A DNA stretch of 64,000 nucleotides from Symsagittifera roscoffensis (taxonomy: Eukaryota; Xenacoelomorpha; Acoela; Convolutidae): assembly GCF_963678635.1 (NCBI RefSeq), contig NW_026970778.1, positions 21,001 through 85,000 on the forward strand. Direction: 5' to 3'. Both the position numbers and the translations under genes were made by a program. Positions 14,101 through 25,100 of the stretch are shown here, piece after piece (the first letter of the stretch is position 1; each line of letters starts with the position of its first letter). The notes beneath the pieces were generated by a model. The model was not told where the DNA came from. It saw nothing but the letters and a program-made list of their open reading frames with translations, and searched no databases.

Positions 14101-15314
14101 TTGTTTCCCAGTTCCGCTTGCCATCATAGTGTTGTCTGTCGGAGATCTTCTAGTTGCCGTTACTTCAGTTGAGATGTCGGACAGTTCCGACATCTCCTCT
14201 CGATCCAATGTCCCGGTGGAAGTGGCAAAATCATGGCCTTGTTCTACCGGAGTAGATTCACTCGCCAGCCTTCTGCCTCTCCCTTCCAGTCCATTTACTC
14301 CCTGGTTGTTGTTCATGGTATGGTCCGTATTGACCTCCACTTCTAACAGTTCTCTTCGCTCTTCTGAGGTCTTCTGACTTCTCGTTTCAACCATTCTGCC
14401 TGAAACCGTCCCCTCTTTATCGGACCGGGATCGCTTGATCCAATCCACAAAAGGATCGGTCATCGTTTTTCTTTGCTCTTCAGGTATGAATTTTCTAGAG
14501 CTATTACCTCGTTTTGGTATCCTTGACTTGTCTAGACTCATTTTCTATTTGTCACTTTCTAATACCTATACTTAACTCGATTGCTAGAGACTTTATAGTT
14601 TTATTAACAATAATAATGACACAACACAATAAATTCCACAAGATTCTATTAAATAGTGACCAAGAATCCCTGTATGTTGTCAGAGTACAGTTTGTATAAA
14701 ATTTATTCACACTAACCGATTATCGGTCCAAAGATCTGGAAACTAGCACAATATGATGTTATCAGTAAATTTAAAAGATAGTGTACTCACTACCCAATCA
14801 AGCACAGTTTAGGTTGATTTAAAATCAAAAACAAAAAATATATATAGACACAATATGAATGTATATATAAAAAAACGTATGTGTCTTGTACTCTTAGTCG
14901 GTCGCAGTACAATAGTCGAACCTGTCTTTTAAAGAAAAAGCTTTCCCTGCTTGGTGCTGCACCAAACAGACAAAACTTTGAAGGCAGTTATTTTCTCAAG
15001 TGGGCGTCTATTGCACCCACCGAGTATTGTGTTACCTATCTGCCTTCGGACTGCCCGAGCTAGACCTACTAAAATCCTCAGGGCAGTCACTTTTCCCAAA
15101 AACGTATTATGTTCCAATCCACACCAATGAGTCACGCTCTTTTTAATTTAGACTTATTGTCGCGAATATCCGAGTTCGGACCTGTTTTGTATTAGTCTGG
15201 TTCTTTTTGAAAGGCAAGTTACCAGTGCAGTCACTGATACCTAGCCTGTGTATTAATAACCTAATACCTCTCGCTTTTTAGTCTTTCTTTCGTTTACCTA
15301 AGTCCTTAATAAAA

Positions 15315-16610
15315 TAATACCCCTCCGGATTGGCACAAATAGGACCCTTCCGGACTGTCAGAATATGGACCCCTCCGGATTGGGACCCCTCCGAGTTATT
15401 TAATAGTAGACCCCTCCGGATTAGGAGCCCTTAGCTCTGTCAAAGTAGCTTTTCGTAGTTTTCTTAATTTCAGCTTATACCCCTCCGGATACGTTATGCG
15501 TTGCTTTTATGCTGTTTGAATTAACTGGGAAGGGTATAGGGTCCTTTCCTAGACCCCTCCGGATTGAAGTTAAGGCACTTATTTGACAATTCACACTAAC
15601 GGTGAAGGGTCTTATCACTTGCCTAATTTCGACTCTATTATGGTTGTCTTGTGCCTTCAGCCCTCCCTTTTTGTCTAGAACTGTCCTAAGTTACTTAGTT
15701 CAATCGCTATCAACTTTTGGTAGGGGTATAAGGGTTTTTCAGAAAAATTTATAAAACGTGAAGGGTGTACCCCTCCGGATTTGTGTAATTTGCTAAAAAC
15801 AATCTCAAAAAATTATCTCGCTCGCTTTTTCGAGTAATTCTCTTTCCTACTAGTAAGTTCAGCTAATTTCTGATCTAATGGTACCAAGATTGACTCGATA
15901 TGCTCTGTAGTTCCAAAGTTATTAACCAAAACGTCTTTTTTCCAAACTCAAAAATTTTCTCTCTTATAGGTTCCGCCTAACTTTTTCCGCAAATCTGGTC
16001 CTTTCGACCTAAAAAATATTGATCTGAGCTCAGAAGGCCTATACTCTTCTAGTTCAATGCAAAAGACCCGATCTAAAACGCTTTTGTAGAGAAAATTTGC
16101 GAAAAACTATGCTACCTGGACCCCTCCGGATTGATGAATCCACCAAATCAAAAACGTTATGTTCGATTTCTCTGCAACCCGGAAGGCTTTCGGGTAGCGG
16201 GTTTTAAAACTCGTAGATTCACTAGTGGACGTTGTCCGAACAACTATTTTTACTGTCCTAACTAAAAGATTTCAAAAATTTTTGTGATTTTATAGTGCTT
16301 CTTACTATCAAAAAATGGGAAAATTTGGTTTTTGGTACCAAACTAGTTCCAACCACTTCCGAACTAAAGTTAACCGGTGCTACTTACTACAGTAGTGCAG
16401 TTACGATGTAACACACTAACTTAGCGCTTTTTTCCGTTTCAAAAAATATCGATATCTCAAAAATCGCGACTTGTGGGGGGATCAAAATATCGCTATTTTG
16501 ACCCTAAAAACCGGTCTGTTTTCGTTGTTTTTCACTGAAAAACGATATAAGACTATTAATATAGGCTATATAAGTAATAATGTTAGTAATACTATACCCC
16601 TCCGGGTTTG
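15315..16610 (-). repeat. Dispersed AATCCGGAGGGGT motif family, copy 1 leader/LTR
   Basis: On the plus strand the motif ACCCCTCCGGATT recurs, for example near 15319, 15371, 15412, 15479, 15551, 15769, 16119 and 16596, with CCTTCCGG variants nearby and further ones at 16830, 16858 and 17899. The intervening DNA is not repeated. The spacing is irregular, so this is a motif family rather than a satellite. Copy 2 carries the same set plus about 98 bp of extra motif copies. Confidence 0.7.
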
Positions 16611-17400
16611 TTTATTATCCGAATTAAGGTGCTTAACTCGGATATTCGCAGTTCGGTGAAGGGTCACTACAGTGCAGCACTGTCGAGCCCCCCACAGATT
16701 ACTATCTTACTTTTTGTACCAAAAGGGATACAAAACTTGTTAACGATATCCAACAGTCGATTGTTGTTGTCGTTGAGCCCCTTCTTGTTGCTCCTTGTAC
16801 TGCTTGCCGGATCGGTCTTCACCCAGGACCCTTCCGAATTGAGCGCAAATCAGCTGACCCTTCCGGATTGAGCGCAATTTATCATTAACGTGCTTAAATG
16901 CTCAAATAACCCTACCGTACAAGCCTCACAAACGGGCCACAAAATTGATCGTAACGATCCTGACTGATATAAATGCCTGTAACAACAATATATCTATCAA
17001 CAACAAACGGGGGGGTTGAATCACATCTTGTCTGGGGGGATGATTTCTACTGATTTTTTACTTTTTTACTGTTTTTGGTTTTTTCGGTTATTTTTTTATG
17101 TTTTTTGTTTTTCTTGGGTTCTATACTACTTTTTGTTTGGTTTTACTTATATCTTTAAGTGTTTTTGGTCACCAACCGCTCAGGGGACGAGGGGACGGCC
17201 GATCCCCCCACCCTTCCTGGTTTGTGAATTTTCGGTCTTAACTAGGTTAAAAAGCTATTCACGGCAATCCGGAAGGCCTCCGCGTTCCGAACTACCCTTC
17301 CGCCCCGGCGGTTTAGGCCTAATAAGGGCGTTAATGTGAGCATCCGCTCGGCGCGGAGTGCTCGTTAACGGTTCTGCCGATCATGATGTTAAAAAAGAAT

Positions 17401-17440
17401 AACACCCAGGAGCGCCATAAAAACATACATGTAACATTCG
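17401..17440 (-). other. LTR island conserved with the plus-strand element (copy 1)
   Basis: These 40 bp on the minus strand match 42303-42341 of the diverged plus element with one single-base gap and about one mismatch, although flanking noncoding DNA is largely diverged. It lies about 0.9 kb inside the LTR in both lineages. It includes the string TATGGCGCTCCTGGGTGTT. A promoter, packaging or RNA-structure role is possible; nothing in the sequence decides between these. Confidence 0.55.
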
Positions 17441-17754
17441 CCCGGAAGATACATATCGACGGATAACAAAACTAAGTCTTAAGACGACTGGCTAGCGTCT
17501 AAACAGAGCTTTGCATGCTTTTCACCGTCTCTACCAAGCCAGTACTTTTCGGTGGTCTTTCCTACATCGGGTCGACAAAAACGTTACTGCTCTCCGGCTT
17601 CGACCAGAACGCTCAAATTAACTGAATTACATGCAAAAATAGTGAGCTCATGGCTGGGTCTCAGTATCCCCAGACCACGAGGTCACTCCTAAAAATAGGG
17701 CTACTACTTATCATATTACTATTGTTTTTGTTCAGTAGATAAAAATCATCATCT

Positions 17755-17767
17755 CCATCGAAGATGG
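17755..17767 (-). other. Small LTR hairpin
   Basis: CCATC-TTC-GATGG on the minus strand forms a 5-bp stem directly after GTTGAT. The plus-strand element has a 7-bp stem GATCCAT-CTGAA-ATGGATC at the same LTR position (41986-42004) after the same GTTGATCCATCT start. The structure is kept while the bases differ. Confidence 0.35.
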
Positions 17768-18349
17768 ATCAACCCTTTCCCCCCTACTTCTAGCTCCTCA
17801 TTCTTGTCAAAACGAATTAAGATCTTAATTAAATTCAAGTCAGGACATGACGGATGCTAAAATTCAATATAAGTTCATAAAAGTCCACGTCCCGAGACCC
17901 TTCCGGATTCTTGAATCCGGTGAATCAAGCTTCTTAATATCCAGTTCACAATAACTCGGAAGGCTGGGTTTTACCCTTCACCGTTGCTCGCAACGGCCTT
18001 GCAACTATTGTAACAGCACAATAGTTGCAACTCGGAACGTCCTCTGCTGTTCGATAGTTCGTTGTTGTTCTTTTAGTCTCGATTTCGTACTGTTCGTAAT
18101 CGCAGATAAAGTTGTTCTGTTTCTTTCTGCTATTTTAGCTAAAATGGCCGTCTCTGACGTTTCTCAGAAAAATGACGTCATAATTCGAATTTTTAAAAAT
18201 TAGAATTCCAGAATCTTCTAGCCTTCACCGTTTGGCTAATCGTTCAAATAACGTCCTTATCCGTTCTAAATCGCCAATTCGGAAGGCTTGCTGCTAAAAT
18301 ACCGAATTCTGCAGAGACTGCATTTTGGCCATTCTGGTCGAATGTCACA

Positions 18350-18361
18350 TACTCCCCGGAC
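18350..18361 (-). promoter_or_regulatory. 3' polypurine tract of copy 2
   Basis: On the minus strand TGTCCGGGGAGTA runs directly into the LTR start TGTGACA. The plus element has the same TCCGGGGAGTA before TGTGCCA at 63539-63549. Upstream both share ATGAGGACAT(T/C)GA (minus copy about 18378-18390). In Ty3-type elements this tract primes plus-strand DNA synthesis. Confidence 0.8.
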
Positions 18362-19171
18362 AGTCCGGTCAATGTCCTCATTGAATCGCGCAATGTTCTA
18401 AATGGTTACAGTGTCATCGAACAGAATTTACAAAATGCACGAAATTACTTTTACCTACGTCACATCGACTCACTGCAGAATATAAATGGCATCATACTAC
18501 ATCACTATAGCCTTCAAATTCTTTCATTAATCTGCACATTGAGGATATGACTTAAGATAAAACATATTTTCTGACTTCCAGTGTCAATATCCCGATTGAA
18601 ACTTTCTCTCCTAGATTTAAAAGGTGTTGGCTTGCAGGACAGTCCTGCCAACCAACAAGCTAAAATTATCCTACTATGCTCCTTCCCTTCGGAAATCTTG
18701 CTTGTTTATTGTCCTGAATATTAAAACTAAGAAACTTTGTGGTTAGAAAGAACAATGCAACAACCTCCCTCCTCAAGAAGTTACTCAAGTTTTTCATGTC
18801 ATCACAAAGTTATCAGTCTTCCTAAGTGATTAAAAACAATCATGCAGGCTGGAATATTTAAATATACTCTTCCTTCAAGCCTTTCTAAATAAATAATAAG
18901 TGAGTGTCTCTAAAGCCACTTCAACTAAAACCAAAATGCAAATTTATAAATGCAACAATTTCCAAACTCAACTTAAATGTTTCAGTTTTCAATTACAACT
19001 TGGTTGCTTGGTTTCTCACTTGAGTTTTTCACACACATAAAACAATTCTGAGTTTTAACTTTTCTTCATCATCCCTTTGTTCCCTTCTTTTTTTTCGTCG
19101 TTTAGAAGTTCTAAAACTTCTAAATTCTTCTAATTTTCTTTCTTGTTGCCTCTTGTTTTCTCGACCATTCA
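18362..19171 (-). other. 3' untranslated region of copy 2
   Basis: About 810 bp between the ORF2 stop and the polypurine tract. It is AT-rich, with T-rich runs near 19080-19140 on the plus strand. I see no ORF, repeat or RNA gene in it apart from the conserved block just upstream of the polypurine tract. Confidence 0.6.
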
Positions 19172-22100
19172 TCAATGCTCCATTTCCTCCTCCTGTGACG
19201 CTGACTCTGCACTCTCGGTCTCCGTGTCTTGTAGCACGTCATTGACTATCCTGACGCTGTTGGAAGCCGTCCTCCAACACTTCTGCTCTTCCACCCTCTG
19301 TTTACAGCAAGGTAGGGGATCCACGTTTGATTCTCTGTTTCTACAGAAGCTGTTGTGGAGACACAACGCCACGTTTCTTTCCAAATCTTCTTTCAGCATC
19401 TCTGCCTTCTCATTTCCACTACGCTCGCTCGTCCTGGAAATTCTTTTCACAGCGGTGGTCACTGCATTCCGATGGGTCACGAAAGCTCGCTTGAAAACTC
19501 CTGCCCCAATGTCCAGCTGATATTCACTGTACACTCTGCCATGTTTCGACATATGCTTTTTCGCATACTCGTACAACCATGCAGTCATGTTAGCTCTGAA
19601 CCATGGCATCAATCGTTTTCTTGCCCATATCTTCTTCACTTCCATCGGAATGTTTAGAACTTTGCACATTGTCTCAAAAAGATCTAAATCTTTTAGACAA
19701 TCTAATTTCTGCAATTGTTCTCTCGTCGGTGCCTCCTGTCTATTATTTTCTCTCACATGAGCTTCCAGCCATCGTATCGCCATCATAACTCCCACTATCA
19801 CTATTGTTATGGGCTGTGATGAATCTGGTAAACCCATGGAGAGCAGCTCTCCAGAGTCCCAGATCAACACCAGATTACTACGCTTGGGATACCACCAGGT
19901 CTGCAGCAAGCAGTGGCAAGGAAACTCGTCATGTGTCAACATGATGCTCCTCCAATTACGTTTTCCCGAAGCTTCCAGCAATGGTTCCACTTCCATCATC
20001 ACTCGGTGGATTTCATCATTCTCATCTACTGCATTGTAATCTGAGACAGTTGATCCTCTCTGTTTCTGTTTTTCGAAGTCACTGAAGTTCCCGCTCACAT
20101 ATCCCATGAACTTCTTTCCTAGTATTGACTCCAACTCCTCTTTGGTTCTTTCTGGGACTGCTGAGAACATCTTACATAGTAACTCGTAAGACTTTTCAGA
20201 CATTCTCGCCAATCTCACGCACTTTGGCACTGAGAAAGCTTGATCCACGATCGTTCTTGTGCTCTTCACGTCCACAGCCACGAAATGTACAGGGTATCTG
20301 CTCTTGCACATTGGAGCCAACGTTGAACCCACCAAATATCGTGCTCCTGATGGTCTACAATAAATTTCGCTGTGTCTGATGTTCATCTCCGTTTCGATTG
20401 CTTCCCTCCATTTTCCTATATACTTCTGCTCAGTCTGCAGAACTCCTGGGAATACTTCTACGCTGATGGCTGTGACCATCTCATGTTTCTGTTCTAGATT
20501 CAATAGTGACTCTAAAGAACCAAACATGCTGTAGAATCCTAGTGCTGTCACTAGATTCACATCGGTTCCTCCATGGCAATCTGCTATCAGTTCCGTTTCC
20601 GTTCTTGCTTTCATCACTACATTTCCAAACAATACCGTCAACTGCTTGTGTTGTTTCTCCAGGGTTTTCACACAGTCTAGACTTCCACAAACGTGACCCT
20701 CTAGTCCACAGACTTCCGCCAGACAGCTACCAGGTTTGACCCAGTCTTCTGGTCCCCAGCCAGGCAACTCCACTCTATCTTCTCCGTTGCTCTTAGAGGC
20801 TGTTGTCATCACATTATATATGATGTTGAGGTCACGCAGGTTACAGTCCACATTCAGTTCCCTCTGTATGTCCTGTGTCGCCCGTAATATTGAGTCAGCG
20901 TTGGGACTAGGACACCACGATGGCTTCATCAATTCCCACACTGCCATCAAGCTCGTTCTCAGTAATTCATCTGAGAATCCCAACCCAAATTCCACTCTCT
21001 TGTCGGATTTTGGTACTGAAGGTGCAGTCACCTCTTCTTCCAAGACCAATCCCAATTTGGCCTGTGGATTGTTAACGCTCTTAGTCGTCACAATTCTGGA
21101 CGTCCAGAATCTTAGTAACACCGCCTGCTCATAATCAAAGAAGCAATCACGTATGTCTTCACTCAGGAAAGGATTGTATGCCATCCCTATAATCCCGGAT
21201 ACATAGCTATATGACTTCTTCTTGATCGGTCCACAGTATTCACTGGATTTCGGCAATGCTCCCATAGATTCTTTAGTGAGCCTCAACTCCTTGTTTGAGA
21301 ATCTCCTGATCTCGTCTATCTTTTTCATGGGTTCCAATTCTTCAGGTTCTTTCATGTTCACCCTCATCGGTTTACTTTGCTGCATATCCAGCATTGCTAG
21401 CAAGAACATGGCTTTCGTTCGCTCATCGCCTTCCTTCAACATTTTAACACAAGTGCTTAATGCAGGTACTGAAATCTGCTCTATCAGGAATCGAATGAAA
21501 CAGAGAGCGTCTCTCCGCTTTGCACACGCTACTGCTGCTCCCTCCTGGACTATCAGATCCTTCAGATTCGTCATAAGGAAAACTTTTTCCTCTTTTGATC
21601 TCTTCCTTTCTTCTGAATCATATTCTTCGCGAGTCAGTCCCATCATGCACCAGGCGAGCCTGAGTTGTAATTCCGTCCTTACGTAAGGTACTGCCACGAG
21701 AGCATGTATTCTTGGCGTAGTCCTCATTTCCTCTTCGAAATACCTCAATACTACTGCTTTCCATGGAAGGCTCACCAACTGCTCGATCGTCTCCGCCTGT
21801 ATGTCAGACGACGCCAAAGTTCCGTACGCCTTCTGCTTGAGGGTGGTGCCTTGCAACATTGTTTCCAGATAACCCTCCATGGCTTTTTCCTCTTCCAGGG
21901 CCATTACATGCCCTCTAGCCGAGTTTCGGTATTCCAACATCTCCATGTATCCACCGGTGGGTTCATCTATCGACACTGTCTCAGACACTGTCAGTCTGTT
22001 GTATTCCACTGGTGTTAGTTGTCCTGCAACACTTCCCTTTCCATGATTCATGGGAGATGGCTTGAAGTCCCTCATTTTACTCTCTCCACATTGACTGAGT

Positions 22101-25100
22101 ATTTCCATTTCTAAAGTCGCTCCAGTCAGAGTGCGGTCACTCCTTTTGGATTTATAACCAGTTGACTTTAACCCCGCCATGAGAATGGGTGGCACCATCG
22201 CTATATCAGTTAATATTCTATCTGTGCCAGACAATTGGTAATCACCTTGCCCCAAATCCATGACTTCCTCAACTCGTTTTCTTTTCGCTGAGTTACCAGC
22301 TTTCATTGATATTTCCGAATCCACTTTCGTCTTTCCAATCCTCTTCGGCATCACTCTGCTGCCTAACTTCATTTTCATCTCATTGATTTTATCAATCACC
22401 ATTTTCGATCGCATCGTTCCTCTCCTGGTCCTTGACAGGTACACCACCTCTCCTTCATTGTTCTGCGGTGTTATCTTGATGGGAGAATTCGCTTCACTCT
22501 CATCAGTGGCTGAGTCGATCAATAACTCACTCAGTCTCCCTTCACACTCATCAAGCTTGTCAAGTACTTCTCTCATCAAGGGTTGATTGAGACCTGTTTT
22601 GAGAATGGACTGGGTCCCATAGCTCTGAATCACAGTCCAGACTTCTTCCATGAACGCCACTCTGTCCAGCTTACATCCCGTCCTACTCTCGTGGTCTCGG
22701 TGATGTACTTCCCATTCTTCTTCGGGTAGCGTTCCCAAGAAAGGTACTCTGGCTGAGGCCTCTATTCTTCTCCTCCGAGGTGATTCCATGAGGATTCTCT
22801 GATCGTTATTTCTTGTATTGCCAGGAGAGCTGCTCTCCGGCAAATTCCGTTTCATCTCCTCAAAGGCTGACGGAGGTTCCAGTGTCGAGATGCCTTCATC
22901 CGCTGGCTCAGTCGTTTCCAACGTGTCTGCATTATTCTCAAGATCACTGAAGATATTGAAATCCAGGCTGGATGTTCCTCCTGTCGATGCCCTGTCGTCT
23001 TCCCCACCAGCTTGATCTTGTCGCATGGGTTCTTCCGTCTGACGGTTTCCACCCCGTCCGTCATCTCCTTCTGACTTGTCCCCATTCGAGTTCGATGGTC
23101 CTTGTTTGTCATCATCAGCTTCTTCCTGGAATCTCGGTATGAGCAATGTACCGGCTGATTTATCTTCCTCCTCTCCATGGACCACTTTAGTTTCTTCGCA
23201 GCCGAAGGGTGCTAGGAAAATTCTCGTCTGCAATATTCCCGCAACTTTCATCTCTTTTCTCACACTAGTCAGGATTACTGAGGCTTCAGGCAATTCAGTC
23301 CTGCCTCTCATCCTCATTGGAGCTGAGCCTAGTCGTCTCCATTCCTCATCAAATCCTTCAGGCTTGGGAGTAGCGGCGTTGCTTATTCGCCTTCTCGTCG
23401 CTTGATCCGTGTACGCAAATCGTGTGTACTGTAACACGGCTACATTTCTCCCCACGAAGTATGGATCCATCGTCGCCGAGAAATTCCCTACTCTCCTTTC
23501 ATTGGTTTCGAATGCTCTCAACCTAGGAGTTTGTACTACGGAGACTGCTCCGAGCAACATCCTTCTTATCAGAGGGAATTCAGGGATTGCTTCGGGTAGC
23601 TTCTTGTAATCGCCCCAGTCCTTCGTCTCTTCTCTCACCTTGTGATACGCTGCTGTGAGACGAGGCACTCTGGTCATTTCGCCATTCGTTTTGTCATAGG
23701 GCCTCAGATTCCAAAGCTTTGGAAACACCTCGATGTGCCCTCTTTCTACTTCTCCCATGCGGTCACAGAAGTGATCATCAAAATTGATGACTGTCATCTC
23801 TGGCTCCGATATTTTCGCAAATAACAGATCTTCACTCATGAGCTCTCGCAATGCGTGCTGCTCACACCAGTTCAGTGTACTACCGTCCACTGCCGATATG
23901 AGGTTCAGGTGCAACACCGACCTCCTATATGCTTCCACTTTAACGTCAGGGAACGCAAAGGTGACTGCTGGTCCATAGATCACTGTCACGAACTCCGTGA
24001 CTCCTCTGATCAGTGCCAAGGGATCGATTCTCATAGCTAAGCTCAAATCTGTTAACAGCGGCATGCCTCCAACATGTCGTCTAACATCTTCCTCTCTTTC
24101 AATTGTCTCGTCTTCTCCGGTTCCAAAGCGATTTTGCTGCAAGAGATACTGGATAAGAGTGTGTCTCAGGTCTCTTATTTTGTTCCACGAGTCTGTAGAT
24201 TTCTTCATATCCAGATTCCTCACTCTCTCTTTCATCTGCTCTGGACAACGTGCCAGTTTCATCAGCCCTCCCAAGTTTCCGTGGGTTATTGCGATCAATG
24301 TCAAAAGTCCATCTAGTCGCAGGTTCTGCATTCCATCCGTAAGCAGTATCACCGGTCCTTTCACGAAATTCTCCGCTCCAAACGTCACAAACAGGGCTAT
24401 TAATTCCACTATCGATACTTTCACTACCGCTTGGAGGAATTCCTTTATCAAGTAGTGCGAGACTTTCGGGTAGACTTTTGCCAAGAAGGACGCGGTCCAT
24501 CCGGCTCCCAACCCTTCTAGCATGCTGTCTGTCCTTTCAAATCCCTCCTGTCCTTTCACTTCCTGGGTCCAGAAGGTTTCCAGAGTAATCTGACACATTC
24601 TGTTCACGAACTCAGCTGTCTTTTCTCCGGCATTTTCCGCCAGGTTCACCTCCTTCAACAAGTAGGCGTACATCTTAGTGATCATTACTGGGCCTTGCTG
24701 AAAAGCATCTGCACCCAATGCCGCTACTCTCGGATTCAGGTGTAGCCACTGGTTTGCTTCCGGCTTGGTTCTCAGCACCATCGCTTCCAGATGAGCTCTC
24801 GTCTCCAGTGAATTCTTTCTTCTCGTGTCTTCACTCGCCACTTCCATTGCTCGGAACCACAAGTCGTTGGACATTGCCGTAATCACTCGATGGTCGTCAT
24901 CTATTCCTGGTTTCAGTTTGAGTTGCCGACTGAAGTTGGACAGTTCCAACCCCAGCACTTCGTCCAACACCAACATGTGTAGCGCGTGGTCCTTGAACCC
25001 TCTCATCGCGTTTGAGATATCTGACCATATTGCAGGCAGTTCAGCCTTAAGTGGCCTCAGGTTCTCCATTTCTATCATGCGATTCGGGGCTGATATGATC

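Larger units (their letters stand above)
4934..14541 (-). pseudogene. gag-pol: Gag-Pol of copy 1, broken by a stop codon and a 5-nt insertion
   Basis: The gene starts at the ATG at 14541 and matches the 3163-aa Gag-Pol of copy 2. At 13300-13302 an Arg codon (CGA in copy 2) has become TGA after 413 codons. Near 13095-13105 copy 1 has nine bases where copy 2 has four, a 5-nt insertion that shifts frame again. From 13108 to 4934 the frame is open for 2724 codons. It encodes the capsid-like Retrotrans_gag region, two CCHC knuckles (CANC...H...C and CFFC...H...C), a DTG protease, RT with YVDD, RNase H, an HHCC integrase with DDE core and GPF motif, an acidic linker and the macro-like C-terminus. 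It keeps 37 residues (about 5529-5639) that copy 2 has lost. The downstream frame could in principle still give pol, but not from a continuous gag. Confidence 0.93.
1..18349 (-). mobile_element. Giant Ty3-type LTR retroelement, copy 1 (degenerate, runs off left edge)
   Basis: Reading on the minus strand this copy has its 5' LTR and leader (18349 to 14542), gag-pol (14541 to 4934), a 396-bp spacer, and ORF2 from 4537 to the window edge. It is colinear with copy 2 and its proteins are about 95 percent identical by eye. It is dead as a coding unit: there is a nonsense codon at 13300, a 5-nt insertion near 13100 and a 1-nt insertion near 1493. Its upstream LTR is also the downstream LTR of copy 2, so the two elements form a tandem with one shared LTR. 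The 3' end and 3' LTR lie outside the window. Confidence 0.9.
14542..18349 (-). repeat. Shared LTR plus 5' leader between copies 1 and 2
   Basis: The right edge is set by the sequence on the minus strand: a TCCGGGGAGTA tract (18350-18360) followed by TGTGACATTC, the LTR start. From 17851 down to 14542 the DNA matches 41428 to 38021 of copy 2 nearly base for base. The LTR therefore lies in the higher part of this interval and the copy 1 leader in the lower part. The boundary between them, and the primer-binding site, could not be fixed because no second full LTR of this lineage is in the window. No gene is seen in it. It contains the CCGGAGGGG motif family, a 40-bp island shared with the plus-strand element, and a possible TATA (TTTATATCAGT, near 16961-16973 on the minus strand). 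Confidence 0.75.

Noticed and set aside
15315..16610. CRISPR array suggested by repeated CCCCTCCGGATT
   Set aside because: Spacing is irregular, the repeat is only about 12 bp, no cas genes exist and the locus is a eukaryotic LTR element.
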